Under the pieces are notes generated by a model. It was not told where the DNA came from. It did not search any database and was given only the letters and a program-made list of their open reading frames with translations. Below are positions 1 to 7,906 of a stretch of DNA of 64,000 nucleotides, one piece after another. The translations under genes were made by a program, and so were the position numbers. The DNA lies in assembly GCF_014395425.1 (NCBI RefSeq), contig NZ_CP060711.1:1364001-1428000 (forward strand), in the 5' to 3' direction. Numbering within the stretch: the stretch's first letter is position 1; every line of letters starts with the position of its first letter. The DNA comes from Thermomonas brevis (lineage in GTDB: Bacteria; Pseudomonadota; Gammaproteobacteria; Xanthomonadales; Xanthomonadaceae).

Positions 1-1
1 G

Positions 2-2080
2 CAGCTGCGGCTGTCGCTGTGGGCCTCGAACGAACTCTACTGGCAGTACGACCTGCGCCGGCGCGAAGTGGAAATCACCCGGGTCGCGCCCGACGGCGGC
101 GACGGCCTGACCATGCACAGCGCCCGCGACGCCGACCCGCAGGTCCACCCGGACGACATGCCGGGCCTGCTGCTGCGGCTGCGCGCCTACCTGCGCGGCG
201 ACGCGCCGATCTTCCTGTCCGAACACCGGATCCGCGGCGAGCACGGCCAGTGGCAGTGGATGCGCGCGCGCGGCCGCGCGGTCGAGCACGACGCCGACGG
301 CCGGGTCGTGCGCATCGCCGGCACCGCCCGCAACATCGATTCGCTGCGCGAGATGGAACGCCAGCGCCAGATCGCCACCGAAGTCATGCGCAGCATGGCC
401 GAGTCGGTGGCGGTGCTGGACGCCGGCTTCCGCTTCGTCGCGGTCAATCCCGCCTTCAGCCGGATGACCGGCTATCCGGAGGCGGACGTGATCGGCAAGG
501 ACACCTCGCTGCTCAACGGCGAGCGCCACGAACCCGAGTTCTACCAGGAAGCCCGGCAGGCGATCAGCACCCGCGACAGCTGGGCCGGCGAAATGTGGCA
601 GCAGCGCAAGGACGGCAGCGACTTCCTCTGCGCGATGCAGTGCAACGCGCTCGACGAGCCGGGCACGCACCGCCGCCTGTACGTGCTGGTGGCCAGCGAC
701 ATCACCGAGCGCCGCCGGATCGAGCACGAGCTGCGCTACCTCGCCAACTACGACCAGCTGACCAACCTGCCCAACCGCACCCTGCTGGCCGAGCGGCTGT
801 CGCGCGCCATCGTGCGGGCGCGCCGGCAGGGCACGCGGCTGGCGGTGCTGTTCCTCGACCTGGACAACTTCAAGAACGTCAACGATTCGCTCGGCCACGC
901 CACCGGCGACCGGGTGCTGCGCGCCGCCGCCCAGCGCCTGCAGGAAACGGTGGGTGCGCAGCGCACGGTGGCGCGGGTCAGCGGCGACGAATTCGCCGCG
1001 GTGCTGGAGGACATCGGCGACCTCGCCGAGGCCGAAGCCTGCGCGCAGCGCATCATCGACGCCTTCGACGCGCCGCTGCGGCTCGACGACCGCTACGAGT
1101 TCACCATCTCGCCGTCGATCGGCATCAGCCTGTTCCCGGACCACGCGCAGGTGCCCACCGACCTGCTCAAGCACGCCGACACCGCGATGTACAAGGCCAA
1201 GGCCAGCGGCAAGCGCGCCTTCCTGCGCTACGCGGACGCGATGGACGGCGACATCCGCCGCCGCGCCAACCTGATCGCCGCGCTGCGCAAGGCGGTGGAG
1301 CGCGGCGAGCTGTCGCTGGTCTACCAGCCGGAGCTGGTGCTGGCGGAAGGACGGATCGGCGCGGTCGAAGCGCTGCTGCGCTGGCACAATCCCGAGTTCG
1401 GCGACGTCTCGCCGAGCGAGTTCATCCCGCTGGCCGAGGAAAGCGGCACGATCATCTCGATCGGCGAATGGGTGCTGCACGAAGCCTGCCGCACGCTGGC
1501 CGGCTGGCACCGTGCCGGCGTGGACGAACGGCTGAAGGTGTCGGTCAACGTTTCCGCCCTGCAATTGTTGCGCAGCGACCTGCCCGATTCGGTGTCCTCG
1601 GCGCTGCGCCGCTGCGGCCTGCCGGCCTCCGCGCTGGAGCTGGAGCTGACCGAAAGCATGCTGATGGCGAATGCGGAAGTCGCCAGCGAGCGCCTGCACG
1701 CGTTCCGCCGGCTGGGCGTGTCCATCGCGGTGGACGACTTCGGCACCGGCTACTCCTCGCTGTCCTACCTGCACCGCCTGCCGATCAACACGCTGAAGAT
1801 CGACAAGGCCTTCATCGACGGACTGGCCACGCCGGACGACCGCGAGGACACCACCATCACCACCACCGTCATCGCGATGGCGCGCACGCTCGGCCTGCGG
1901 GTGGTCGCCGAGGGCGTGGAAACCCCAGGCCAGCTGGCGTTCCTGGAGCAGAACGCCTGCGACATCGCGCAGGGCTACTGGATCTCGCGCCCGCTGACGG
2001 AGGACGCCTGCCTGCGCTTCCTGCTGGAGCGCCAGGCGCAGCCCGCGCCGCGGCTTGACCCCGACACGGCGCCTGCCTAA
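2..2080 (+). CDS. PAS-GGDEF-EAL cyclic-di-GMP protein, 5' end outside window
   Basis: The last 692 codons of a larger protein that turns over cyclic-di-GMP; the reading frame is open from the first bases, so the start lies upstream. Visible order: a PAS fold-3 domain (residues 1-115), a second PAS domain (130-245), a GGDEF domain (250-410) and an EAL domain (430-680). The diguanylate cyclase signature reads SGDEF (about residue 324) rather than GGDEF, and there is no RxxD inhibitory site before it. The EAL domain keeps the residues expected for an active phosphodiesterase: EALLRW (about 455), NVSA, ELTES, DDFGTGYSS (about 577), LKID and EGVET (about 635). I infer that phosphodiesterase activity is likely and cyclase activity uncertain. 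Any upstream sensor or membrane part cannot be seen. Confidence 0.93.
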   Translation, partial: QLRLSLWASNELYWQYDLRRREVEITRVAPDGGDGLTMHSARDADPQVHPDDMPGLLLRLRAYLRGDAPIFLSEHRIRGEHGQWQWMRARGRAVEHDADGRVVRIAGTARNIDSLREMERQRQIATEVMRSMAESVAVLDAGFRFVAVNPAFSRMTGYPEADVIGKDTSLLNGERHEPEFYQEARQAISTRDSWAGEMWQQRKDGSDFLCAMQCNALDEPGTHRRLYVLVASDITERRRIEHELRYLANYDQLTNLPNRTLLAERLSRAIVRARRQGTRLAVLFLDLDNFKNVNDSLGHATGDRVLRAAAQRLQETVGAQRTVARVSGDEFAAVLEDIGDLAEAEACAQRIIDAFDAPLRLDDRYEFTISPSIGISLFPDHAQVPTDLLKHADTAMYKAKASGKRAFLRYADAMDGDIRRRANLIAALRKAVERGELSLVYQPELVLAEGRIGAVEALLRWHNPEFGDVSPSEFIPLAEESGTIISIGEWVLHEACRTLAGWHRAGVDERLKVSVNVSALQLLRSDLPDSVSSALRRCGLPASALELELTESMLMANAEVASERLHAFRRLGVSIAVDDFGTGYSSLSYLHRLPINTLKIDKAFIDGLATPDDREDTTITTTVIAMARTLGLRVVAEGVETPGQLAFLEQNACDIAQGYWISRPLTEDACLRFLLERQAQPAPRLDPDTAPA

Positions 2081-2089
2081 GGTGCGCGG

Positions 2090-2311
2090 ATGAGCGAACG
2101 CGACCTGCACGGCGAACTGCACAAACTGCTGGCGCGGATCGACCTGCTCGCGACCCGTATGCAGCGCCTGCAGGACGAGAACCGCAGCCTGCGCCAGCAG
2201 GTCGAACAGATGAACGGCGAACGCGCCCAGCTGCTGGCCAAGCAGGAACAGGCGCGCAGCCGGGTGGAAGCGATGATCGGCCGGCTGAAGTCGCTGGAGC
2301 AGCACACATGA
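2090..2311 (+). CDS. TIGR02449-type small coiled-coil protein
   Basis: A 73-residue, very charged protein (many Glu, Gln, Arg and Leu) that reads as one continuous coiled coil, with no signal peptide or membrane segment. It resembles the TIGR02449 family, usually found just before zapA in gammaproteobacteria and sometimes compared with the division protein ZapB. Its stop codon overlaps the zapA start (ATGA), so the two are probably translated together. A role as a ZapA partner at the division ring is inference from position and coiled-coil character. Confidence 0.8.
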   Translation: MSERDLHGELHKLLARIDLLATRMQRLQDENRSLRQQVEQMNGERAQLLAKQEQARSRVEAMIGRLKSLEQHT

Positions 2312-2595
2312 GCGAGCCGGTCACCGTCCGCATCCTCGACCGCGAATACACCGTCGGCGTCGGCGAGGAGGAGCGCGCCGGCCTGGCCGCCGCCGCGCGC
2401 ATGCTGGACGCGCGCATGCGCGAGCTGCGCGGCGGCAACAAGATGGTCGCACCCGACCGGCTGGCGGTGCTGACCGCGCTCAACCTCGCCCACGAACTGC
2501 AGCAGGGCCGCGCCGGCGCATCGGCGCAGGGCGGCGATCCGTTCGCGCTGATCGACGAAGCCAACCGCAAGCTGGACGCGCTGCTGCAAAACTGA
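2308..2595 (+). CDS. zapA: Cell division protein ZapA
   Basis: A 95-residue protein with the ZapA pattern: a short N-terminal beta region containing the family motif around ILDREYTV, then a long helix ending in the conserved LTALNLAHEL segment. ZapA binds FtsZ and bundles protofilaments at midcell. The length fits the family. It overlaps the coiled-coil gene upstream by four bases and is followed by 6S RNA and the 5-formyl-THF cyclo-ligase gene, the same order as in Escherichia coli, which supports the assignment. Confidence 0.93.
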   Translation: MSEPVTVRILDREYTVGVGEEERAGLAAAARMLDARMRELRGGNKMVAPDRLAVLTALNLAHELQQGRAGASAQGGDPFALIDEANRKLDALLQN

Positions 2596-2614
2596 ACCGC
2601 GGCGCCCGCGGGCG

Positions 2615-2643
2615 CTTCCACCACGCACACGGCGGGCTATACT
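2615..2643 (+). promoter_or_regulatory. Promoter of the 6S RNA gene
   Basis: A good -10 hexamer, TATACT, lies at 2638-2643. A weak -35 (CTTCCA) lies 17 bases upstream at 2615-2620. Transcription would start near 2650, matching the 5' end of the 6S RNA closing stem. Confidence 0.6.
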
Positions 2644-2649
2644 GCGCGC

Positions 2650-2838
2650 GTCCTCTGCTGTGTGCGACGGCGTGCGCAACATTCGCCTTGTCCCTTAATG
2701 ACGACCGCGGGGACGCAACGATGACCGGGAGTGCAAGTCCGCCCCGAGCGGAAAGCCCGATGGCCGCCGAGCGTTCCCACTTGAACCCCGGGTTCAAGGT
2801 CGTTTCGCATGCATCGCCACGGCGGAGACATTTCCTCT
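2650..2838 (+). ncRNA. ssrS: 6S RNA
   Basis: 6S RNA binds the sigma-70 RNA polymerase holoenzyme and down-regulates many promoters in stationary phase. The assignment rests on three points. First, the 3' part (about 2780-2835) has the conserved inverted block CTTGAACC-cgg-GGTTCAAG followed by GCATGCATCGCCACGGCGGAGA, closely matching the E. coli RNA. Second, the first bases (CTCTGCTGTG, about 2652) can pair with the end (about 2818-2832) to form the closing stem. Third, it lies between zapA and fau, as in E. coli. The central bulge is the GC-rich stretch in the middle. Exact ends are estimates. Confidence 0.88.
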
Positions 2839-2863
2839 TTCCCCCGCAGCCCGTCGCCCCCGC

Positions 2864-3472
2864 GTGAGCACGCCCTCCGACCGCGCCACGCTGCGCAAGC
2901 AACTGCGCGAACGCCGCCGCGGCCTCCCGCCGCAGCACCGCATCGCCGCCGCCGAAACGCTGGCGGACCGGCTGCTGTCGCTTCCATTCTTTTCCCGAGA
3001 GAGCCTGCCCGCTTCCGGCTACGTCGCCGGCTACTGGGCGATGGACGGCGAGATCGGCCTGCACGCCTTCCAGCTGCGCCTGCCGGCCCCGCTGGTCTAC
3101 TGCCTGCCGCTGCTGCACGACGACGGCAGTCTGCGTTTCGCGCCGTGGCGCCCGGGCGATCCGCTGGTCACCAACCGCTTCGGCATCCCCGAACCCGACG
3201 TCACCCCCGACGGCGCGCTGCGCGCCGAGGACATGGCCGTGCTGGTGATGCCGCTGGTCGGCTTCGACGCCGCCTGCCACCGGCTGGGCATGGGCGGCGG
3301 CTGGTACGATCGCAGCCTCGCGTTCCGCCACCAACGGCCGGCGCCGCCGTGGCTGGTCGGCGCGGCCTTCGCCGTCCAGCGCGTGGACGCGCTGCCGCGC
3401 GAGGCGTGGGACGTGCGCCTCGACGCCGTCTGCTGCGAGGACGCCACCCACATCGCCGAGGACATTGCATGA
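2864..3472 (+). CDS. fau: 5-formyltetrahydrofolate cyclo-ligase
   Basis: A 202-residue cytosolic enzyme that converts 5-formyltetrahydrofolate to 5,10-methenyltetrahydrofolate using ATP, recovering an otherwise idle folate. Family features seen: the basic N-terminal helix (LRKQLRERRRGL), the middle FAPW segment, and the C-terminal nucleotide-binding block LVMPLVGFDAACHRLGMGGGWYDR. The length is typical. The start is GTG; no ATG fits this frame close by. It lies directly after 6S RNA and probably shares its transcript, as ygfA does in E. coli. Its stop overlaps the next start (ATGA). Confidence 0.93.
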   Translation: MSTPSDRATLRKQLRERRRGLPPQHRIAAAETLADRLLSLPFFSRESLPASGYVAGYWAMDGEIGLHAFQLRLPAPLVYCLPLLHDDGSLRFAPWRPGDPLVTNRFGIPEPDVTPDGALRAEDMAVLVMPLVGFDAACHRLGMGGGWYDRSLAFRHQRPAPPWLVGAAFAVQRVDALPREAWDVRLDAVCCEDATHIAEDIA

Positions 3473-3939
3473 GCACGCGCAAGCGCTACTGGATGATGAA
3501 GTCGGAGCCCGACGCGTTCTCCATCGACGACCTCGCGCGCGTCGGCACCGAGCCGTGGAACGGCGTGCGCAACTATCAGGCGCGCAACTTCATGCGCGAC
3601 GGCATGCGCATCGGCGACGGCGTGATGCTCTACCATTCCAACTGCAAGGTGCCGGGCATCGCCGGCCTCGCCACCGTCGCCAGCGCCGCCTATCCGGACA
3701 GCACCCAGTTCGATTCGAAGTCGCACTATTACGATCCCAAGGCCACGCAGGAAACGCCGCGCTGGTTCCTGGTCGATGTCGCCTTCGAGCGCAAGCTCAA
3801 GCGGCTGATCCCGCTGGAGGAAATCAAGCAGCACACCGACGAACTCGGCGAAGGCTTCGCGCTGACCGCGCGCGGCAGCCGGCTGTCGGTGTTCCCGGTG
3901 ACGGCCGCGCAATGGAAGCTGCTGCTCTCGCTGGAATGA
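3469..3939 (+). CDS. EVE-domain protein (thymocyte nuclear protein 1-like)
   Basis: A 156-residue single-domain protein of the EVE family (PUA-like fold), which in other members binds modified bases in nucleic acids. Recognisable features: the opening YWMMKSEPDAFSIDDL, then WNGVRNYQARNFMRD, the YHSNCK pocket segment, and the C-terminal block ending SVFPVT. There is no signal peptide. It overlaps fau by four bases and so joins the 6S-fau transcript. Its target here (modified RNA, tRNA or DNA) cannot be told from sequence. Confidence 0.9.
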   Translation: MSTRKRYWMMKSEPDAFSIDDLARVGTEPWNGVRNYQARNFMRDGMRIGDGVMLYHSNCKVPGIAGLATVASAAYPDSTQFDSKSHYYDPKATQETPRWFLVDVAFERKLKRLIPLEEIKQHTDELGEGFALTARGSRLSVFPVTAAQWKLLLSLE

Positions 3940-4026
3940 TCCTCGGTTGACGGCACGCATCGGCGCGTCGTCCGCGATACCTCATGCGCCCCGGCGCACC
4001 GCCACCACGCCACGGAATCCATTCCC

Positions 4027-4674
4027 ATGTCCGACGCCAAGAAACTCGCCGCCGAAAAAGCCATCGACTACGTGGAAGACGGCATGATCGTCGGCGTCGG
4101 CACCGGCTCCACCGTCGCCTACTTCATCGACGCGCTGGCGGCGTGGAAGGACCGCATCCAGGGGGCGGTGTCCAGCTCCGAACAGAGCACCGCGCGCCTG
4201 AAGTCCCACGGCATCGACGTGATCGACCTCAACGCCGCCGGCCCGCTGTCGCTGTACGTGGACGGCGCGGACGAATGCGATCCGCGCAAGCACCTCATCA
4301 AGGGCGGCGGCGCGGCGCTGACCCGCGAGAAGATCATCGCCGAGGCGAGCGCGAAGTTCGTCTGCATCGTCGACCCCAGCAAGCGCGTCGACGTGCTCGG
4401 CAGGTTCCCGCTGCCGGTGGAAGTGATCCCGATGGCGCGCAGCCTAGTCGCCCGCGAGATCGTGCGCTTGACCGGCGGCCAGCCGGTGTGGCGCGACGGC
4501 GTGGTGACCGACAACGGCAACGTCATCCTCGACGTGCACAACCTGTCCATCGTCGATCCGGTGGCGATGGAGCGCGAGCTCAACCAAATTCCCGGCGTGG
4601 TCAGCGTGGGCCTGTTCGCGCGCCGCCCGGCCGACGTGGTGATCGTCGGCGGGCAGCCGCCGCAGGTGTTCTGA
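4027..4674 (+). CDS. rpiA: Ribose-5-phosphate isomerase A
   Basis: A 215-residue enzyme of the non-oxidative pentose phosphate pathway interconverting ribose-5-phosphate and ribulose-5-phosphate. The family signatures are all present: GTGSTVAYF (phosphate loop), SSSEQS, the active-site motif GADECDP, and [12 protein letters not shown] with the catalytic Lys and Glu. Length matches other RpiA proteins. It stands alone, with an 87-base upstream gap, and converges on ilvD, whose stop is nine bases away. Confidence 0.96.
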   Translation: MSDAKKLAAEKAIDYVEDGMIVGVGTGSTVAYFIDALAAWKDRIQGAVSSSEQSTARLKSHGIDVIDLNAAGPLSLYVDGADECDPRKHLIKGGGAALTREKIIAEASAKFVCIVDPSKRVDVLGRFPLPVEVIPMARSLVAREIVRLTGGQPVWRDGVVTDNGNVILDVHNLSIVDPVAMERELNQIPGVVSVGLFARRPADVVIVGGQPPQVF

Positions 4675-4677
4675 GGC

Positions 4678-4692
4678 GGGGCGTCACGCCCC
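4678..4692. terminator. Small hairpin between convergent rpiA and ilvD
   Basis: GGGGCG-tca-CGCCCC, a perfect 6-bp inverted repeat whose loop is the ilvD stop codon. It could slow or stop transcription from both sides, but no T-run follows on either strand, so the terminator call is weak. Confidence 0.35.
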
Positions 4693-6525
4693 GTCCAGCA
4701 ATTCCCGGTTGCGCACCGCGCCCTTGTCGGCGCTGGTCGCCAGCAGCGCATACGCCTTCAGCGCCAGGCTGACCTTGCGCGCGCGCGGCTGCGCAGGCTT
4801 CCAGCCGCTCGCATCCTGTTCGATGCGACGCGCCGCAAGCGCGTCGTCGGACACCAGCAGATCGATGCGCCGCGCGGGAATGTCGATGCGGATGCGGTCG
4901 CCGTCGCGGATCAAACCGATCGCGCCGCCCGCCGCCGCTTCCGGCGACACGTGGCCGATGCTCAGACCCGAGGTGCCGCCGGAGAAGCGCCCGTCGGTGA
5001 GCAGCGCGCAGGCCTTGCCCAGCCCCTTCGATTTCAGGTAGCTGGTCGGATACAGCATCTCCTGCATGCCCGGCCCGCCCTTCGGGCCTTCGTAGCGGAT
5101 GACGACCACGTCGCCGGCCCGCACCTCGTCGCCGAGGATGCCGGCCACCGCTGCGTCCTGGCTTTCGTAGACGCGCGCGCTGCCCTCGAACACGTGGATG
5201 GATTCGTCCACGCCGGCGGTCTTCACCACGCAGCCGTCGCGGGCGATGTTGCCGTAGAGCACGGCCAGGCCGCCCTCCTGCGAATAGGCGTGCGGCACGT
5301 CGCGGATGCAACCTTCGGCGCGATCCGCATCCAGCGTCGGCCAGCGGGTGGCCTGGCTGAAGGCGGTTTGCGTCGGGATGCCCGCCGGGCCGGCCTTGTA
5401 GAACGTATGCACGGACTCGTCATCGACCGTGGCGATGTCCCACTGCGCGATCGCCTCGCCCAGCGTGTCCGCATGCACGGTCGGCACGCCCGCGCGCAGC
5501 AGCCCGCCGCGCGCCAGTTCGCCGAGGATCGCCATGATGCCGCCGGCGCGATGCACGTCTTCCATGTGGTACTTGGGCGAATTCGGCGCGACCTTGCACA
5601 GCTGCGGGATGCGCCGCGACAGCCGGTCGATGTCGCGCAGGTCGAACGCCACCTCGGCCTCCTGCGCGGCGGCCAGCAGGTGCAGGATGGTGTTGGTGGA
5701 GCCGCCCATCGCGATGTCCAGCGCCATCGCATTCTCGAACGCTTCGACGGTGGCGATGCCGCGCGGCAAGGCGCGCGCGTCCTCCGCACCGTACCAGCGG
5801 TGGCAAAGCTCCACGACCAGCCGTCCCGCGCGCTTGAACAGCGCCTCGCGATCCGCATGCGTCGCCAGCACGGTGCCGTTGCCCGGCAGCGACAGGCCCA
5901 GCGCTTCGGTCAGGCAGTTCATCGAGTTGGCGGTGAACATGCCGCTGCACGAGCCGCAGGTCGGGCAGGCGCTGCGCTCGTACTCGGCGACGGTGGCGTC
6001 GGAGGCGGAGGCATCGGCGGCGATCACCATCGCATCGACCAGGTCGAGCTTGTGCTCGGCGAGCCGCGTCTTGCCCGCTTCCATCGGCCCGCCGGAGACG
6101 AACACCGTGGGGATGTTCAGCCGCAGCGCGGCCATCAGCATGCCGGGCGTGATCTTGTCGCAGTTGGAGATGCACACCAGCGCGTCGGCGCAGTGCGCAT
6201 TGACCATGTACTCGACCGAATCGGCGATCACTTCGCGCGAAGGCAGCGAATACAGCATGCCGTCGTGGCCCATCGCGATGCCGTCGTCCACGGCGATGGT
6301 GTCGAACTCCTTGGCGACGCCGCCGGCGAGTTCGATTTCGCGCGCGACCAGCTGGCCGAGATCCTTCAGATGCACGTGGCCCGGCACGAACTGGGTGAAG
6401 GAATTGGCGACCGCGACGATGGGCTTGTGGAAGTCGTCGTCGCGCATGCCGGTGGCGCGCCACAGCGCGCGGGCGCCGGCCATGTTGCGGCCGGCGGTGG
6501 AGGTCTTCGAGCGGTAGTCGGGCAT
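4684..6525 (-). CDS. ilvD: Dihydroxy-acid dehydratase
   Basis: A 613-residue iron-sulfur enzyme catalysing the third shared step of isoleucine and valine synthesis. Family features: the N-terminal [17 protein letters not shown], the [18 protein letters not shown] block, cluster cysteines in [12 protein letters not shown] and [11 protein letters not shown], and the C-terminal TDGRFSGGT. The start was set at MPDYRSKT because this gives the normal family length; an in-frame extension upstream reads as arginine-rich filler. It is divergent from the ilvC operon, with the attenuator region between them, and its own promoter must lie in 6526-6640. Confidence 0.96.
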   Translation of the reverse strand: MPDYRSKTSTAGRNMAGARALWRATGMRDDDFHKPIVAVANSFTQFVPGHVHLKDLGQLVAREIELAGGVAKEFDTIAVDDGIAMGHDGMLYSLPSREVIADSVEYMVNAHCADALVCISNCDKITPGMLMAALRLNIPTVFVSGGPMEAGKTRLAEHKLDLVDAMVIAADASASDATVAEYERSACPTCGSCSGMFTANSMNCLTEALGLSLPGNGTVLATHADREALFKRAGRLVVELCHRWYGAEDARALPRGIATVEAFENAMALDIAMGGSTNTILHLLAAAQEAEVAFDLRDIDRLSRRIPQLCKVAPNSPKYHMEDVHRAGGIMAILGELARGGLLRAGVPTVHADTLGEAIAQWDIATVDDESVHTFYKAGPAGIPTQTAFSQATRWPTLDADRAEGCIRDVPHAYSQEGGLAVLYGNIARDGCVVKTAGVDESIHVFEGSARVYESQDAAVAGILGDEVRAGDVVVIRYEGPKGGPGMQEMLYPTSYLKSKGLGKACALLTDGRFSGGTSGLSIGHVSPEAAAGGAIGLIRDGDRIRIDIPARRIDLLVSDDALAARRIEQDASGWKPAQPRARKVSLALKAYALLATSADKGAVRNRELLDGA

Positions 6526-6636
6526 CGTGGGAAGGATCGCGCGCCGTGGGGGAAGCGCTGCACGCCTTGATTCTGCTGCGTTTGCGCGGTTTCGGCTGCA
6601 ACTTTCTCTCATGCGAAATCGGCATGAATGAAACTG

Positions 6637-6666
6637 TTGACAGCCCCATCAAGGGCGTGCTTTCCT
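6637..6666 (+). promoter_or_regulatory. Putative promoter of the ilv-leu operon
   Basis: A perfect -35 hexamer TTGACA at 6637-6642. Eighteen bases on, at 6661-6666, is a poor -10 (TTTCCT) preceded by an extended-10 TG at 6658-6659. A start seven or eight bases downstream would fall on or just before the leader-peptide ATG at 6674, giving a leaderless transcript. The -35 is clear; the -10 and start site are inference. Confidence 0.5.
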
Positions 6667-6673
6667 GAAAAAC

Positions 6674-6787
6674 ATGTTGCAGCGCCACACGCCACTGCCG
6701 ACCCATCGGACCGCCTCGCAGGCGGCCTCCATTCTCGTCCTCGTACTTATTACCTCGCCCACAGGTGCGGGACGATCCGGCGTGTAA
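6674..6787 (+). CDS. ilv-leu operon leader peptide
   Basis: A 37-codon open frame, too short for routine gene finders, between ilvD and ilvC. Codons 20-26 (6731-6751) encode Ile-Leu-Val-Leu-Val-Leu-Ile, followed by Thr: seven consecutive branched-chain residues, the hallmark of a leader peptide that senses charged Ile, Leu and Val tRNAs. Several of these codons (ATT, GTA, CTT) are A/T-ending and so unusual for this GC-rich genome, which would sharpen ribosome stalling. Just after the control codons, GGTGCGGG (6764-6771) can pair with the 5' arm of the terminator (6821-6828). Proteobacterial ilv and leu operons are known to use this kind of attenuation. The start ATG has no clear ribosome binding site. 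Confidence 0.85.
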   Translation: MLQRHTPLPTHRTASQAASILVLVLITSPTGAGRSGV

Positions 6788-6815
6788 GCAAGCAACAAAC
6801 CAACGCCCGAATCGC

Positions 6816-6846
6816 AAAACCCCGCACCGCAAGGTGCGGGGTTTTT
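6816..6846 (+). terminator. Attenuator (terminator/antiterminator) before ilvC
   Basis: A perfect 13-bp hairpin, AAAACCCCGCACC-gcaa-GGTGCGGGGTTTT, ending in a T-run: a textbook intrinsic terminator 53 bases before ilvC. The same GGTGCGGG occurs upstream at 6764-6771, inside the leader peptide gene, and can pair instead with CCCGCACC (6821-6828). A ribosome stalled on the Ile/Leu/Val codons would leave this antiterminator free to form and let transcription enter ilvC; with plentiful amino acids the terminator would form. Confidence 0.88.
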
Positions 6847-6898
6847 CGTTTCTGGCCTTCCCGAAAGCCAACAACCCTCCCTCTCAGGAACTCCCGCA

Positions 6899-7906
6899 AT
6901 GACCAGCAGCAAACCCCGCATCGCCATCGTCGGCTACGGCAGCCAGGGCCGCGCGCATGCGCTCAACCTGCGCGACTCCGGTTTCGACGTCACCATCGGC
7001 CTGCGCCCCGGCGGCCCCACCGAGATCAAGGCCAAGGCCGATGGCTTCGCGGTGAAGACGCCGGCCGAGGCGGTGAAGGGCGCGCAGATCGTCGCCGTCC
7101 TCACGCCGGACATGGTGCAGCCGCAGCTGTACGGCGAGGTGATCGAGCCGAACATGGACCAGGGCGCCTGCCTGCTGTTCGCGCACGGCTTCAACGTGCA
7201 TTACGGGCAGATCACCCCGCGCGAGGATCTCGATGTCGTCCTCGTCGCGCCGAAGGGCCCCGGCGCGCTGGTGCGCCGCGAATACGAGATCGGCCGCGGC
7301 GTGCCGTCGGTCTATGCCGTGCATCAGGACACCTCCGGCAACGCCGAGCAGTTCGCGCTGACCTACTGCGCCGGCATCGGCGGCGCGCGCCAGAACGCGA
7401 TCAAGACCACCTTCAAGGAAGAAACCGAAACCGACCTGTTCGGCGAGCAGGCGGTGCTGTGCGGCGGCGCGACGCGGCTCGTGCAGGCCGGCTGGGAAAC
7501 GCTGGTGGAAGCCGGCTACCAGCCGGAGGTCGCCTACTACGAATGCCTGCACGAGCTGAAGCTGATCGTCGACCTGTTCTACGAAGGCGGCATCACCCGC
7601 ATGCACGAGTTCATCAGCGAAACCGCGCAGTACGGCGCGCTGACGCGCGGCGACTACGTGGTCGATGCCAACACACGCGCGCAGATGAAGAAGGTGCTGA
7701 CCGAGATTCAGGACGGCACCTTCGCCCGCCAGTGGATCGCCGAATACGCCGCCGGCAACGCCAACTACAAGGCGATGAAGCAGGCCGACCTGGAGCATCC
7801 CATCGAGGCCATCGGCAAGAAGCTCCGCGCCAACATGAAGTGGCTGGCATCGTCGCAGGCCGCGCCGAAGCCCGCCGCCGCGCAGCCGCAGAGCGAGGCC
7901 GCGTGA
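6899..7906 (+). CDS. ilvC: Ketol-acid reductoisomerase, class I
   Basis: A 335-residue NADP- and magnesium-dependent enzyme performing the second shared step of valine, leucine and isoleucine synthesis. It opens with the Rossmann motif [17 protein letters not shown], followed by [13 protein letters not shown] and a C-terminal knotted domain with [16 protein letters not shown] and [12 protein letters not shown]. The length marks the short class I form. The last 20 residues are an Ala/Pro/Gln tail. A purine-rich AGGA sits about 10 bases before the ATG. First structural gene after the attenuator; its TGA shares one base with the ilvG start. Confidence 0.97.
   Translation: MTSSKPRIAIVGYGSQGRAHALNLRDSGFDVTIGLRPGGPTEIKAKADGFAVKTPAEAVKGAQIVAVLTPDMVQPQLYGEVIEPNMDQGACLLFAHGFNVHYGQITPREDLDVVLVAPKGPGALVRREYEIGRGVPSVYAVHQDTSGNAEQFALTYCAGIGGARQNAIKTTFKEETETDLFGEQAVLCGGATRLVQAGWETLVEAGYQPEVAYYECLHELKLIVDLFYEGGITRMHEFISETAQYGALTRGDYVVDANTRAQMKKVLTEIQDGTFARQWIAEYAAGNANYKAMKQADLEHPIEAIGKKLRANMKWLASSQAAPKPAAAQPQSEAA

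Noticed and set aside
4951..6570. Long open frame (539 codons) on the plus strand across ilvD
   Set aside because: Antisense shadow of ilvD: rich in Arg, His and Ala, no domain motif, and ilvD explains the region fully. Several similar long antisense frames elsewhere (for example 21120-23417 across the pump gene and 25153-28161 across tetR to tolC) were dropped for the same reason.
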